From: Prevotella sp. UBA2755 | Lineage (GTDB): Bacteria > Bacteroidota > Bacteroidia > Bacteroidales > Bacteroidaceae | Length of the DNA: 14,278 nucleotides | NCBI GenBank assembly: GCA_002353225.1 | Contig: DEJF01000065.1 | Coordinates: 1-14,278 of the forward strand | Direction of reading: 5' to 3' | Part shown: positions 1 to 7,548 of the stretch, piece after piece | Numbering within the stretch: position 1 is the first letter of the stretch | Layout: every line of letters begins with the position of its first letter | Translations under genes and position numbers: made by a program | Notes under the pieces: generated by a model | Told to the model about the DNA's origin: nothing | The model's database searches: none | The model's input: only the letters and a program-made list of their open reading frames with translations

Positions 1-1271
1 TACTCATGACGTGGATAACTGAGGAATGAGCGGGAGTCGGTCAGCATACCTACGAAGCGGCTCAACAAACCAAGTACGCTAAGAGCATTCATCTGGCGCT
101 CCATACCATCCTTCTGGTCGTTGAACCACCAACCGGAACCAAACTGAATCTTGCCAGGTTCACCACCCTGGAAGTTACCCAGCATGGTAGCGATGACCTC
201 GTTAGCACAAGGATTCAACGTATATAATATGGTACGCGTGAGTTTGTCCTCCATATTCAACTTGTTCAGGAACTTAGACATTGCCTTCGCAGTGTTGAAC
301 TCACCGATAGAGTCGAAACCAGTGTCAGGACCCAGTGCGTTATACATTTTTGTATTATTGTCACGGATAGCACCATAGTGGAACTGCTGTGTCCAGTCTG
401 CGTCAGCATCCATCTCAGCCATCACGGTCAGGAAGCAGTTCTTATACTGGCGAATCTCCATGTTAGAAAGTTGCTGACCACGCATAGCCTTCTCGAAGAT
501 CGTCTCAATCTGGGAGTCTGTGTACTCCTCGTCATAGAACTCCTCAATACCATGGTCTGAGAGTTTGCAGCCCTGCTCCTGGAAGAAGTCATGACGCTTC
601 TTGAGAGCATCCACCATATCAGCGAATTTGGTGATAGTCACACCACTCACCTGCTCCAACTGATGAACATATGCACCAAACTCAGGCTTCTCGATGTTCA
701 TTGCTTTGTCAGGACGCCATGCCGGAATCATCATAGGATCGTCTGCAGCCTTGTGCTTGGCATACTCGATGTGGTTATGGAGGTCATCAACAGGGTCGTC
801 TGTCGTGCAGACACACTCCACATGATAATGCTTCATCAGACCACGGGCGGAGAACTCAGGCTGCTTCAACTTCTCGTTACACTCATCGAAAATCTCGCGA
901 GCCGTCTTGGGTGAGAGTAACTTCTCGATACCGAAAGCAGTCTTCAACTCCAAATGGGTCCAGTGATACAATGGGTTACGGAGTGTATAAGGAACAGTCT
1001 CTGCCCACTTCTCGAATTTCTCCCAGTCGCTGGTGTCCTTACCAGTGCAATACTTCTCATCAACACCGTTGGTACGCATGGCACGCCACTTATAGTGGTC
1101 ACCACCCAGCCAGAGTTCTGTAATACTCTTAAAGCGATGATCGTTAGCCACCATCTCAGGGATCAAGTGACAATGGTAGTCGATGATAGGCATCTTAGCC
1201 GCATGGTTGTGGAACAAGTCCTGTGCTACCTCATTATCGAGCACAAAATTTTTGTCATTAAATTGTTTCAT
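1..1271 (-). CDS. uxaC: Uronate (glucuronate) isomerase, 3' end cut by window edge
   Basis: Interconverts D-glucuronate/D-fructuronate and D-galacturonate/D-tagaturonate, the first cytoplasmic step of hexuronate use. The reverse strand from ATG at 1269-1271 reads without a stop to the window edge, giving 423 codons plus two bases. The residues line up along their whole length with the Escherichia coli UxaC I remember: DYHCHL at residues 31-36 (HxH metal-binding pair H33/H35), GDHYKWRAMRTNGV, NPLYHWTHLEL, TDDPVDDL, SWRPDK-like AWRPDKAMNIE, FGSGWWFNDQKDGMERQ and SRFVGMLTDSRSFLSYPRHE. About 45 C-terminal residues are missing because the window ends, not because the gene is broken. It is transcribed divergently from a GH51 arabinofuranosidase, which fits pectin or glucuronoarabinoxylan breakdown. 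Family assignment is very secure; glucuronate versus galacturonate preference cannot be read from sequence. Confidence 0.97.
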   Translation of the reverse strand, partial: MKQFNDKNFVLDNEVAQDLFHNHAAKMPIIDYHCHLIPEMVANDHRFKSITELWLGGDHYKWRAMRTNGVDEKYCTGKDTSDWEKFEKWAETVPYTLRNPLYHWTHLELKTAFGIEKLLSPKTAREIFDECNEKLKQPEFSARGLMKHYHVECVCTTDDPVDDLHNHIEYAKHKAADDPMMIPAWRPDKAMNIEKPEFGAYVHQLEQVSGVTITKFADMVDALKKRHDFFQEQGCKLSDHGIEEFYDEEYTDSQIETIFEKAMRGQQLSNMEIRQYKNCFLTVMAEMDADADWTQQFHYGAIRDNNTKMYNALGPDTGFDSIGEFNTAKAMSKFLNKLNMEDKLTRTILYTLNPCANEVIATMLGNFQGGEPGKIQFGSGWWFNDQKDGMERQMNALSVLGLLSRFVGMLTDSRSFLSYPRHE

Positions 1272-1317
1272 TGTTATTCTTTATTGTTTTAGTAATTGTT
1301 TTATCGTAAATTCTTTG

Positions 1318-1325
1318 CAAATATA
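1318..1325 (-). promoter_or_regulatory. Probable -7 box of the uxaC promoter
   Basis: The reverse strand reads TATATTTG, an exact match to the Bacteroidetes TAnnTTTG -7 consensus, 46 bp before the uxaC start. No convincing -33 TTTG is present at the usual distance, so this promoter may be weak or activator-dependent. Confidence 0.55.
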
Positions 1326-1412
1326 GGAAATAATTTCGGCATTACCTCATAATACTCCTAAAAATGAAGAAAAATTAACGTAAACGATGACGATAGACAG
1401 AGAAAAATTAGT

Positions 1413-1420
1413 TACCTTTG
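1413..1420 (+). promoter_or_regulatory. Probable -7 box of the GH51/asparaginase promoter
   Basis: TACCTTTG matches TAnnTTTG 31 bp before the ATG at 1452. A -33 TTTG at the usual spacing is not visible, so the promoter looks incomplete and may need an activator. Confidence 0.55.
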
Positions 1421-1451
1421 TGGCACGATTACTCAATTAACGAATATAGAT

Positions 1452-3434
1452 ATGAACAAAAGACTTATTTTAGGGGCTTTTCTGTTTTCTGCAGTAATGG
1501 GTTCCACAGCCCAGAAAGCCATGACACCGCCATCTGGTGGTAAAGCGATTAGTGATGAACTGATTGGTATTTTCTTCGAGGACATCAGTAGTGCCGCTGA
1601 TGGTGGCTTGTATGCCGAATTAGTACAGAACGGCTCTTTCGAGTTCAACCTGACGGAGCGTGACGGTTGGGGTGCTGGAACAGCATGGCAGATGATCCGC
1701 CCGGGACACTCATTGGGTTATACTGAGACTCGTATGGACAACCCTATCCATCCTAACAACCCGACCTATATGCGTTTGAGCATCGAACGTGCGAGGGAAT
1801 TCTACGACTACAAAGGCTGGAGAGGATTCGGACTCCAGAACAACGGTTTTGACGGCATCTCCGTCAAGGCTGGCGCGAAATACGACTTCTCTGTGTTCCT
1901 CCGCAACGTAAAAGGAGATGCGAAACAGATTCGCATCGCACTGGTTGAGCCACAAGGATGGGGCAAAGACCCTAAACTGCTTGCTGAGGCAACTATTACT
2001 GCCGATGCCAATACTTGGAAGAAATACGAGGCACAACTGACTCCCTCGGAGACTGTTAAGAATGCAGCATTGCAGATCCTTGTCCTCCAGACTGGTGCCA
2101 TTGACATCGATATGATCTCACTGATGCCTGTGGACACTTACAAGGGACACGGACTCCGTAAAGACCTCGCCGAGGCTCTTGAAGGACTGCATCCTAAGTT
2201 CATGCGCTTCCCTGGCGGTTGTGTCGTACATGGCGGTGGTGACGGTTTCTGGAACACCTATCGTTGGAAGACAACTGTCGGTCCTAAGGAGCAACGTCGT
2301 CAACTCAAGAACACATGGGGCTATCATCAGTCCATGGGACTCGGATACTTCGAGTATTTCCAGTTCTGTGAGGATCTGAATATGGAGCCACTGCCTATCC
2401 TGCCCTGTGGTGTCAGTTGTCAGGGTACTAATGGTGGTTGGAACATGTGGCCTCATCAGGCGCAGGACGTTTGTCCCATGTCGGAGATGGACGAGTGGGT
2501 ACAGGATGCCCTTGACTTGATTGAGTGGGCTAATGGTGATGTCAACACCAAATGGGGACGTGTCCGTGCAGAGGCAGGGCACCCGAAACCTTTCGGACTG
2601 AAATATTTAGGCATAGGCAACGAAGAGAAAATCACACCTGAATTCGCTGAGCGCTTTAAATATATGTATGAGAAGGTGAGAAAAGCACACCCGGAAATTA
2701 TCATCGTTGGCACGGCAGGACCTGGCTCTCATCCAGAGAATCCTGACTACGAGGCTGGATGGAAACTTGCCGATGAACTGCAGATGCCGATTATCGACGA
2801 ACACTATTACGAGCCTTACAAATATTTCTTGGAGAGTCGTCAGTATGATAAATATCCTCGTGACCGTAAGACAAAGGTTTATCTTGGCGAGTATGCTTCC
2901 AAGGACAAGAAACTGATTGATGCCCTTGCCGAGGCACTCTATCTTTTGCATGTAGAGCGTAATGCTGATGTCGTCGTGATGACCTCCTACGCTCCCCTCT
3001 TCGCCCGTAAGAACGCCACCAACTGGAATCCCGACATGATTTACTTTGACAATGAACGTCCGTACCTCACTTGCAGTTATTATGTACAGCAGATGTTCGG
3101 AATGTCAAGCGGAAACTATTATTATGGTGACTGTGTGAAGATTCAGGATGCGACCAATCTGCAGGAACAGTCGGTTGTGCTGAACACCAAGACTCGCCAG
3201 TTGTTCGTCAAGATGTGTAATGCCAGTGCAGATACTAAGACAGCAGACATCAACCTCTCTCGTTTCAAGGGGGTGAAAACCGCTGTCAAGACAACACTGA
3301 CTGGTAAGGCTGATGATGAGAACAACTTCGACAAGCAGCCTATTGCGCCAAAGACGGAGACTATCAAGATGAAGAGTAAGATGTCAGTTGAACTGGCTCC
3401 CTACTCCTTTGTGATGTTACAGATCACTTTATAA
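1452..3434 (+). CDS. Secreted alpha-L-arabinofuranosidase, glycoside hydrolase family 51
   Basis: Removes terminal alpha-L-arabinofuranosyl groups from arabinan, arabinoxylan or their oligosaccharides. The 660-aa product starts with a signal peptide (about residues 1-20, cleavage likely after GSTA), so it acts in the periplasm or outside the cytoplasm. Residues about 30-220 form the N-terminal part with GIFFEDISSAADGGLYAEL, typical of the family, followed by a beta-rich segment (YDFSVFLRN) resembling a carbohydrate-binding insertion. The TIM-barrel core carries FMRFPGGC, then GIGNEE with the expected acid/base E391, and LGEYAS with the expected nucleophile E480. The tail to residue 655 fits the Alpha-L-AF_C beta domain. 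There is no C-terminal Por sorting domain and no lipobox. It shares its divergent promoter region with uxaC and lies 11 bp upstream of an asparaginase gene. GH51 membership is secure; exact substrate is not. Confidence 0.95.
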   Translation: MNKRLILGAFLFSAVMGSTAQKAMTPPSGGKAISDELIGIFFEDISSAADGGLYAELVQNGSFEFNLTERDGWGAGTAWQMIRPGHSLGYTETRMDNPIHPNNPTYMRLSIERAREFYDYKGWRGFGLQNNGFDGISVKAGAKYDFSVFLRNVKGDAKQIRIALVEPQGWGKDPKLLAEATITADANTWKKYEAQLTPSETVKNAALQILVLQTGAIDIDMISLMPVDTYKGHGLRKDLAEALEGLHPKFMRFPGGCVVHGGGDGFWNTYRWKTTVGPKEQRRQLKNTWGYHQSMGLGYFEYFQFCEDLNMEPLPILPCGVSCQGTNGGWNMWPHQAQDVCPMSEMDEWVQDALDLIEWANGDVNTKWGRVRAEAGHPKPFGLKYLGIGNEEKITPEFAERFKYMYEKVRKAHPEIIIVGTAGPGSHPENPDYEAGWKLADELQMPIIDEHYYEPYKYFLESRQYDKYPRDRKTKVYLGEYASKDKKLIDALAEALYLLHVERNADVVVMTSYAPLFARKNATNWNPDMIYFDNERPYLTCSYYVQQMFGMSSGNYYYGDCVKIQDATNLQEQSVVLNTKTRQLFVKMCNASADTKTADINLSRFKGVKTAVKTTLTGKADDENNFDKQPIAPKTETIKMKSKMSVELAPYSFVMLQITL

Positions 3435-3445
3435 CCTTTCGTCAG

Positions 3446-4477
3446 ATGCAGGGGAAAGTATTACTGATCTATACGGGTGGGACCATCGGCATGAACCGCA
3501 ACCCCAAGACTGGTGCCTTGGAGCCTTTCGACTTCGAGCACTTGTTGGTGAACGTGCCTGAACTGAAAGCGTTTGACTTGGAAATCAACACACACCAGTT
3601 TGACCCACCCATTGACTCCAGTGATATGACACCTGCAAGATGGACAGAGTTGAGCCATGTCATTTCCGACAATTACCAAGACTACGACGGCTTTGTCGTC
3701 CTACATGGAACTGACACGATGGCATATACCGCCTCGGCTCTCTCCTATATGTTAGAGAACCTGACGAAACCTGTCATCTTTACAGGTTCGCAACTGCCAA
3801 TCGGGCAGTTGCGAACTGATGGCAAGGAAAACCTGATTACCTCCATCGAGATTGCCGCTGCAAAAGACGAGTCTGGTCATGCCCGTGTACCAGAAGTCGG
3901 TATCTATTTCAACGGACACTTGTTGCGTGGTAATCGTACCACGAAACAAAGCGCCGAGGAGTTCAATGCCTTTGAGTCATTCAATTATCCGCACTTAGTG
4001 GATGCCGGCGTGAATATCACTTACCATACCGAGCGGATGCTGAAACCTGATTGGAACAAGCCCATGAAGCCTCACTTCCGGCTCGACAACAATGTGATTA
4101 TCTTTTCCCTGTTCCCTGGTATCCGGGAAGACTTGGTGCGCCATATCATTGCCACACCTAATCTAAAGAGTATTGTCATGCGTACCTTTGGAAGCGGTAA
4201 CGCCCCCCAACGTCCTTGGGTCATGCAGGCACTAAAAGAAGCCACCAGAAACGGAAAGGTAGTCATCAACATCAGCCAGTGTATGCAGGGCATGGTGGAG
4301 ATGGGACGCTATGACACAGGCTACCAGTTAAAGGAGGCTGGTGTCATCAGTGGCTATGACTCCACTGTAGAAAGTGCTGTCACCAAACTGATGTTTTTAC
4401 AATCCCACTATAAGGACCCTGAGCAAGTACGGGAACTTATGCGTCAGAGTATCAGAGGTGAAATAACAGATAATTAA
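3446..4477 (+). CDS. ansA: Type I (cytoplasmic) L-asparaginase
   Basis: Hydrolyses L-asparagine to L-aspartate and ammonia. The 343-aa product matches the E. coli AnsA family in length and in all catalytic motifs: YTGGTIGM at residues 9-16 (nucleophilic T13), GFVVLHGTDTMAYTASAL with T89-D90, GSQLPIGQLRTDG, and RGNRTTK with K167 as the conserved lysine. Later blocks FGSGNAPQ and NISQCMQG are also typical. No signal peptide is present, which supports type I over the exported type II. The start at 3446 lies 11 bp after the GH51 stop with no promoter between them, so the two are probably co-transcribed, although they share no obvious pathway. A 13-bp perfect inverted repeat lies inside the gene at 3786-3816. 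Identification is secure; asparagine specificity is the family default. Confidence 0.95.
   Translation: MQGKVLLIYTGGTIGMNRNPKTGALEPFDFEHLLVNVPELKAFDLEINTHQFDPPIDSSDMTPARWTELSHVISDNYQDYDGFVVLHGTDTMAYTASALSYMLENLTKPVIFTGSQLPIGQLRTDGKENLITSIEIAAAKDESGHARVPEVGIYFNGHLLRGNRTTKQSAEEFNAFESFNYPHLVDAGVNITYHTERMLKPDWNKPMKPHFRLDNNVIIFSLFPGIREDLVRHIIATPNLKSIVMRTFGSGNAPQRPWVMQALKEATRNGKVVINISQCMQGMVEMGRYDTGYQLKEAGVISGYDSTVESAVTKLMFLQSHYKDPEQVRELMRQSIRGEITDN
3786..3816. repeat. 13-bp perfect inverted repeat inside ansA
   Basis: The left arm (3786-3798, GTTCGCAACTGCC) and right arm (3804-3816) are perfect reverse complements around a 5-base loop. It lies in codons for the conserved GSQLPIGQLRTDG block. No T-run follows, so it does not look like a terminator. 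Confidence 0.85.
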
Positions 4478-4684
4478 CTATTTGGAACCATACCGATAGT
4501 CATCCGTTAATTTTATCAGTATTTCAACTTTCGAGCGTTAATTTCAAATAGCCGTTAAGTAAGGCAACGGAATTGTTAAATTGCGACAAAAAGATACGAC
4601 AATTTGGCAGTTTACCAATTTTTGCGTCTATATTTGCACTCGATTTCAAAAACAATGAGTATAAACATTTAACTGAATAGACAA
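4478..4684 (+). other. Intergenic region upstream of the HtrA gene
   Basis: This 207-bp A/T-rich stretch holds the HtrA promoter at its right end. A 7-bp inverted pair (CTATTTG at 4478-4484 and CAAATAG at 4545-4551) with a 60-base gap is present but too weak to call a terminator. No clear terminator for ansA was found and no small gene is supported. Confidence 0.55.
4603..4636 (+). promoter_or_regulatory. Promoter of the HtrA/DegP gene
   Basis: A -33 TTTG (4603-4606) and a -7 TATATTTG (4629-4636) are spaced by 22 bp, the Bacteroidetes housekeeping pattern. The -7 box ends 48 bp before the ATG at 4685. Confidence 0.7.
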
Positions 4685-6136
4685 ATGAAAAAGATTGTAA
4701 AAAATTTGCTTCCCGCGGTTTACTTAGTAGTAATCGCATTTTCCGCGGCATCATGCAACAAGACACAGGCTGCTCCTGCCGCCGCTCCAGGACAACCCGT
4801 AGACCTGACTTACGCAGCAGAGAAGTCACTGCCATCAGTCGTTTACATCAAGTCGGTCATTAACTCCAAGACACAGACTGTAGAATACAGTGATCCTTTT
4901 GAGGATTTCTTCTCTGACCCATTCGGAGGTTTCTTCGGACGTGGACAAGGTAATAATGGTACTCGCAAGCGTCAGGTACAGACTCCTAAGCGTGCCGCTG
5001 CAGGTAGTGGTGTGATTATCTCTGCTGACGGCTATATCGTCACCAACAACCACGTGGTGGATGGAGCCGATGAGTTGACGGTTACCTTGAACGAGAATTC
5101 CAAGGAGTATTCCGCACGTATCATTGGCGCAGACAAGACCACTGACCTTGCCCTGATTAAGATTGACGCCAAAAACCTGCCCGCTATCGTGATTGCCAAC
5201 TCTGATAATGTGAAGATTGGCGAATGGGTTCTTGCAGTAGGTAATCCTCTTGGTCTTAACAATACCGTTACTGCCGGTATCGTGAGTGCCAAGGCTCGTC
5301 AGATGGGCGAAGGTGTCGCCTCCATGATTCAGACAGACGCCGCCATCAACCAAGGTAACTCTGGTGGTGCTTTGGTGAACACCCGTGGTGAGTTGATTGG
5401 TATCAATGCCATGATCTACTCTCAGACAGGCTCGAATATCGGTTACGGTTTCGCTATTCCTACTGCTATTATGAACAAGGTCGTTGAGGATATCAAGAAA
5501 TATGGTGCTGTACAGCGTGCAATGATTGGTATTAAGGGTTCTGATGTCAGCAATTATGTGGACGCAGAGAAGGAGAAAGGCAATGAGATAGACCTCGGTA
5601 CTATGGAAGGTATCTATATCGCTGAGGTCGTTGAGGACGGTGCCGCTGCCGCTGCTGGCTTGCAGAAAGGCGATGTCATCACATCCATTGACGGACAAAA
5701 AGTGAAGAAGTTCGGTGAACTCCAGGGTATCATGGCACAGAAGCGTCCAGGCGACAAGGTCACTGTAACCTATCTGCGCAACAAAAAAGAGAAGACGGCT
5801 ACACTGACCCTGAAGAACGAGCAAGGTACAACAAAGGTTGTGAAGAATGCTGATGTGGACATCCTCGGCATCGACGTACGTCCTATTACAGACTCGCAGA
5901 AAAAGCAACTTGAGATCAGTTATGGTCTTGAAGTTCTGAAAGTCAGTGGTGGCAAGATGAAGGAGGCCGGTGTTCCTAAGGGCTTCATCATCCAAATCGT
6001 CAACGACCAGCCAATGCGCTCTTTCGATGACTTGCAGAATGCCGTCAAGGATGCCAAGGACCAGATGCTTGTCATTAAAGGACTCTTCCCCACTGGTAAG
6101 CGTGGCGGTTTCGTGGTCTACTTACAGAATGAGTAA
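4685..6136 (+). CDS. degP: HtrA/DegP-family periplasmic serine protease, lipoprotein type
   Basis: Degrades or refolds damaged envelope proteins. The 483-aa product begins with a hydrophobic signal ending in SAASC, with C24 as the probable lipidated cysteine, so the mature enzyme is likely tethered to a membrane, unlike soluble E. coli DegP. The trypsin-like domain has the full catalytic triad: H123 in NNHVVDGA, D154 in TTDLALIKI and S226 in QGNSGGAL. Two PDZ domains follow, about residues 280-380 (MIGIKG, with GVSP-like AAAAAGLQKGDVI) and 391-483 (AGVPKGFIIQIVNDQPM). Length fits the Do-type two-PDZ class. It has its own promoter and a hairpin just behind its stop codon. Whether it is DegP- or DegQ-like cannot be decided. 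The lipobox lacks the usual leucine at -3, so lipidation is probable, not certain. Confidence 0.95.
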   Translation: MKKIVKNLLPAVYLVVIAFSAASCNKTQAAPAAAPGQPVDLTYAAEKSLPSVVYIKSVINSKTQTVEYSDPFEDFFSDPFGGFFGRGQGNNGTRKRQVQTPKRAAAGSGVIISADGYIVTNNHVVDGADELTVTLNENSKEYSARIIGADKTTDLALIKIDAKNLPAIVIANSDNVKIGEWVLAVGNPLGLNNTVTAGIVSAKARQMGEGVASMIQTDAAINQGNSGGALVNTRGELIGINAMIYSQTGSNIGYGFAIPTAIMNKVVEDIKKYGAVQRAMIGIKGSDVSNYVDAEKEKGNEIDLGTMEGIYIAEVVEDGAAAAAGLQKGDVITSIDGQKVKKFGELQGIMAQKRPGDKVTVTYLRNKKEKTATLTLKNEQGTTKVVKNADVDILGIDVRPITDSQKKQLEISYGLEVLKVSGGKMKEAGVPKGFIIQIVNDQPMRSFDDLQNAVKDAKDQMLVIKGLFPTGKRGGFVVYLQNE

Positions 6137-6156
6137 TATTTGACATTCTATTGATA

Positions 6157-6203
6157 AAAAGTAAGGTATTCTTTTGGTGATTCCGAAAAAATACCTTACT
6201 TTT
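6157..6203 (+). terminator. Hairpin terminator behind the HtrA gene, overlapping the rpoD promoter
   Basis: A perfect 14-bp inverted repeat has arms at 6157-6170 (AAAAGTAAGGTATT) and 6190-6203 with a 19-base loop. The right arm ends in TTTT, giving an intrinsic-terminator shape 20 bp after the HtrA stop. The stem is A/T-rich and the T-run short, so termination may be partial. It contains both promoter boxes of the next gene. Confidence 0.7.
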
Positions 6204-6204
6204 G
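6173..6204 (+). promoter_or_regulatory. Promoter of rpoD
   Basis: A -33 TTTG (6173-6176) and a -7 TACTTTTG (6197-6204), spaced by 20 bp, match the Bacteroidetes consensus well. The -33 box sits in the loop and the -7 box in the right arm of the hairpin at 6157-6203. The distance to the ATG at 6230 implies a very short leader. Confidence 0.75.
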
Positions 6205-6229
6205 CATCTGGCTTATAAAAAACTACTAA

Positions 6230-7093
6230 ATGAGACAACTAAAGATCACGAAATCTATAACGAATCGAGAGAGCGAGTCTCTTGATAAGTATTTACAAGA
6301 AATAGGTAAAGAGGAACTACTCTCCACGGATGAGGAAGTAGAACTTGCCCAACGAATCAGAAAAGGTGACCGCAAGGCGCTGGAACGTTTGACGAAGGCA
6401 AACCTCCGATTTGTTGTCTCTGTAGCAAAGCAATATCAGAACCAAGGGCTCTCACTGCCCGACCTGATCAACGAGGGTAACCTCGGACTCATCAAGGCTG
6501 CTGAAAAATTCGACGAGACACGTGGCTTTAAGTTCATCTCATATGCTGTATGGTGGATTCGCCAAAGTATTCTTCAGGCCATTGCTGAGCAAAGCCGTAT
6601 CGTCCGCCTGCCCCTCAACCAAGTAGGTGCAGTGAATAAGATTAACCGCGAGGCAAATCGTTTCGAACAAGAGCATGAGCGTCGCCCGTCTACAGAGGAA
6701 CTTGCGGAGAAGATTGACTTGCCGGAGGATAAGATTGATGATGCCTTACATGTGGGAGGTCACCATGTCTCTGTCGACGCACCTTTTGTAGATGGCGAGG
6801 ACAATAGTCTGTTGGACATACTGGTGAACGACGATGCTCCGATGGCAGACCGACAGTTGGTGTTAGAGTCACTGAGAGCCGAGATATCCAATGCCCTTCT
6901 GATGCTCAACGACAGAGAGCGCAAGGTGGTTGAGGCTTTCTTTGGTATCAACCAGCCTGAGATGACCTTGGAGGAGATTGGCACGAAATACGGACTAACC
7001 CGCGAACGTGTCCGTCAAATCAAGGAAAAGGCTATCCGCCGTCTGCGTAGTAATACTAAGAACAAGATGTTAAAAGCATATTTAGGACAATGA
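6230..7093 (+). CDS. rpoD: Primary (housekeeping) RNA polymerase sigma factor, sigma-70 family
   Basis: Directs core RNA polymerase to the -33/-7 promoters of Bacteroidetes. The 287-aa product has region 1.2 (about 17-49), region 2 with ANLRFVVSVAKQY, DLINEGNLGLIKAAEKFD and ISYAVWWIRQSILQAI (about 50-120), region 3 (about 130-200) and region 4.2 with the helix-turn-helix TLEEIGTKYGLTRERVRQI and KAIRRLR (246-273). Region 1.1 and the long non-conserved insert of proteobacterial RpoD are missing, as expected for the short primary sigma of this phylum. The full set of regions and the ISYAVWWIRQ core argue against an ECF or other alternative sigma factor. There is no Shine-Dalgarno sequence. Its stop codon overlaps the next start. 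I am sure of the family and nearly sure it is the housekeeping member. Confidence 0.95.
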   Translation: MRQLKITKSITNRESESLDKYLQEIGKEELLSTDEEVELAQRIRKGDRKALERLTKANLRFVVSVAKQYQNQGLSLPDLINEGNLGLIKAAEKFDETRGFKFISYAVWWIRQSILQAIAEQSRIVRLPLNQVGAVNKINREANRFEQEHERRPSTEELAEKIDLPEDKIDDALHVGGHHVSVDAPFVDGEDNSLLDILVNDDAPMADRQLVLESLRAEISNALLMLNDRERKVVEAFFGINQPEMTLEEIGTKYGLTRERVRQIKEKAIRRLRSNTKNKMLKAYLGQ

Positions 7094-7512
7094 AGATTTT
7101 AAAGTATATTCTTTTCTCCCTGCTCCTTGCCGTGGCAATGCCCACAGAGATGCAGGCAAAACGCATGAAGGCTCCGAAGATGTATATGTTCGGCTTATCT
7201 GCGTCATTTCAAGATTCCATCATCTACATGACTGACGTACAGGAGGTAGAGGGTGTTTGGTATGACTCCAAGACCAAATTCTTGTTAGGTCGCCATCATT
7301 ATTCCTATCAATTGAAGGATTTCCTTGCTAATAACATGCAACAGCCCAACCGTGTCTGTGTAGTGATGTTCGCACTGACCCGTAAAGAAGCGGAGAAGAA
7401 ATTCATTAAGATGCGCAAGGAATACACCGTCAAGGCAAAAGGGAAATATGATGTGCGTTATCTGACGACGACAGAATTTAAGTTCCAACCCGTTGACATG
7501 AGTGAGCAATAA
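7090..7512 (+). CDS. Small exported protein of unknown function, coupled to rpoD
   Basis: I do not recognise a family. The 140-aa product has a lysine-led hydrophobic signal sequence (about residues 1-23, cleavage likely after EMQA), so it is probably periplasmic; there is no lipobox and no further membrane span. The mature part of about 117 residues is basic, with a segment GVWYDSKTKFLLGRHHYSYQLKDFL, and later an EAEKKFIKMRKEY helix followed by two short strands. Only Met-initiated start possible at this position is the ATG inside the rpoD stop (ATGA, 7090-7093), so translation is likely coupled to the sigma factor. A strong terminator begins directly at its stop codon, so the transcript ends here. 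The gene looks intact and of the same base composition as its neighbours. No enzymatic motif is visible. Confidence 0.85.
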   Translation: MKILKYILFSLLLAVAMPTEMQAKRMKAPKMYMFGLSASFQDSIIYMTDVQEVEGVWYDSKTKFLLGRHHYSYQLKDFLANNMQQPNRVCVVMFALTRKEAEKKFIKMRKEYTVKAKGKYDVRYLTTTEFKFQPVDMSEQ

Positions 7513-7545
7513 AAATTAGGAGCCTCGTTTGAGACTCCTAATTTT
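7512..7545. terminator. Bidirectional intrinsic terminator between convergent operons
   Basis: Arms at 7512-7522 (AAAATTAGGAG) and 7535-7545 (CTCCTAATTTT) are perfect reverse complements. The stem continues after one mismatch with CTC (7524-7526) and GAG (7531-7533) around a GTTT loop. T-runs leave the stem on both strands. It serves the rpoD operon on the plus strand and the aminotransferase end on the minus strand, whose stop codon is at 7549-7551. Confidence 0.92.
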
Positions 7546-7548
7546 CTT

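Larger units (their letters stand above)
1272..1451. other. Divergent intergenic region between uxaC and the GH51 gene
   Basis: This 180-bp A/T-rich stretch separates two outward-facing genes of plant-polysaccharide use. It holds a TAnnTTTG box for each direction (1318-1325 minus, 1413-1420 plus). I found no long palindrome that would name a specific regulator and no open reading frame worth reporting. Confidence 0.6.

Noticed and set aside
378..1292. Several overlapping plus-strand frames of 60-112 codons opposite uxaC
   Set aside because: The minus strand carries a continuous uronate isomerase with conserved motifs from end to end; the plus-strand frames are shadows.
4478..4551. Possible terminator of ansA from the CTATTTG/CAAATAG inverted pair
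   Set aside because: Only 7 bp of pairing with a 60-base loop and no T-run after the right arm.
4835..5995. A 386-codon open frame on the minus strand opposite the HtrA gene
   Set aside because: It lies wholly inside a gene with a full catalytic triad and two PDZ domains; its own translation shows no domain, signal or plausible composition. It is a codon-usage shadow.
7512..7545. Hairpin considered as an operator or small-RNA gene
   Set aside because: Its position between two converging stop codons, long stem, small loop and T-runs on both strands are fully explained by a bidirectional intrinsic terminator.
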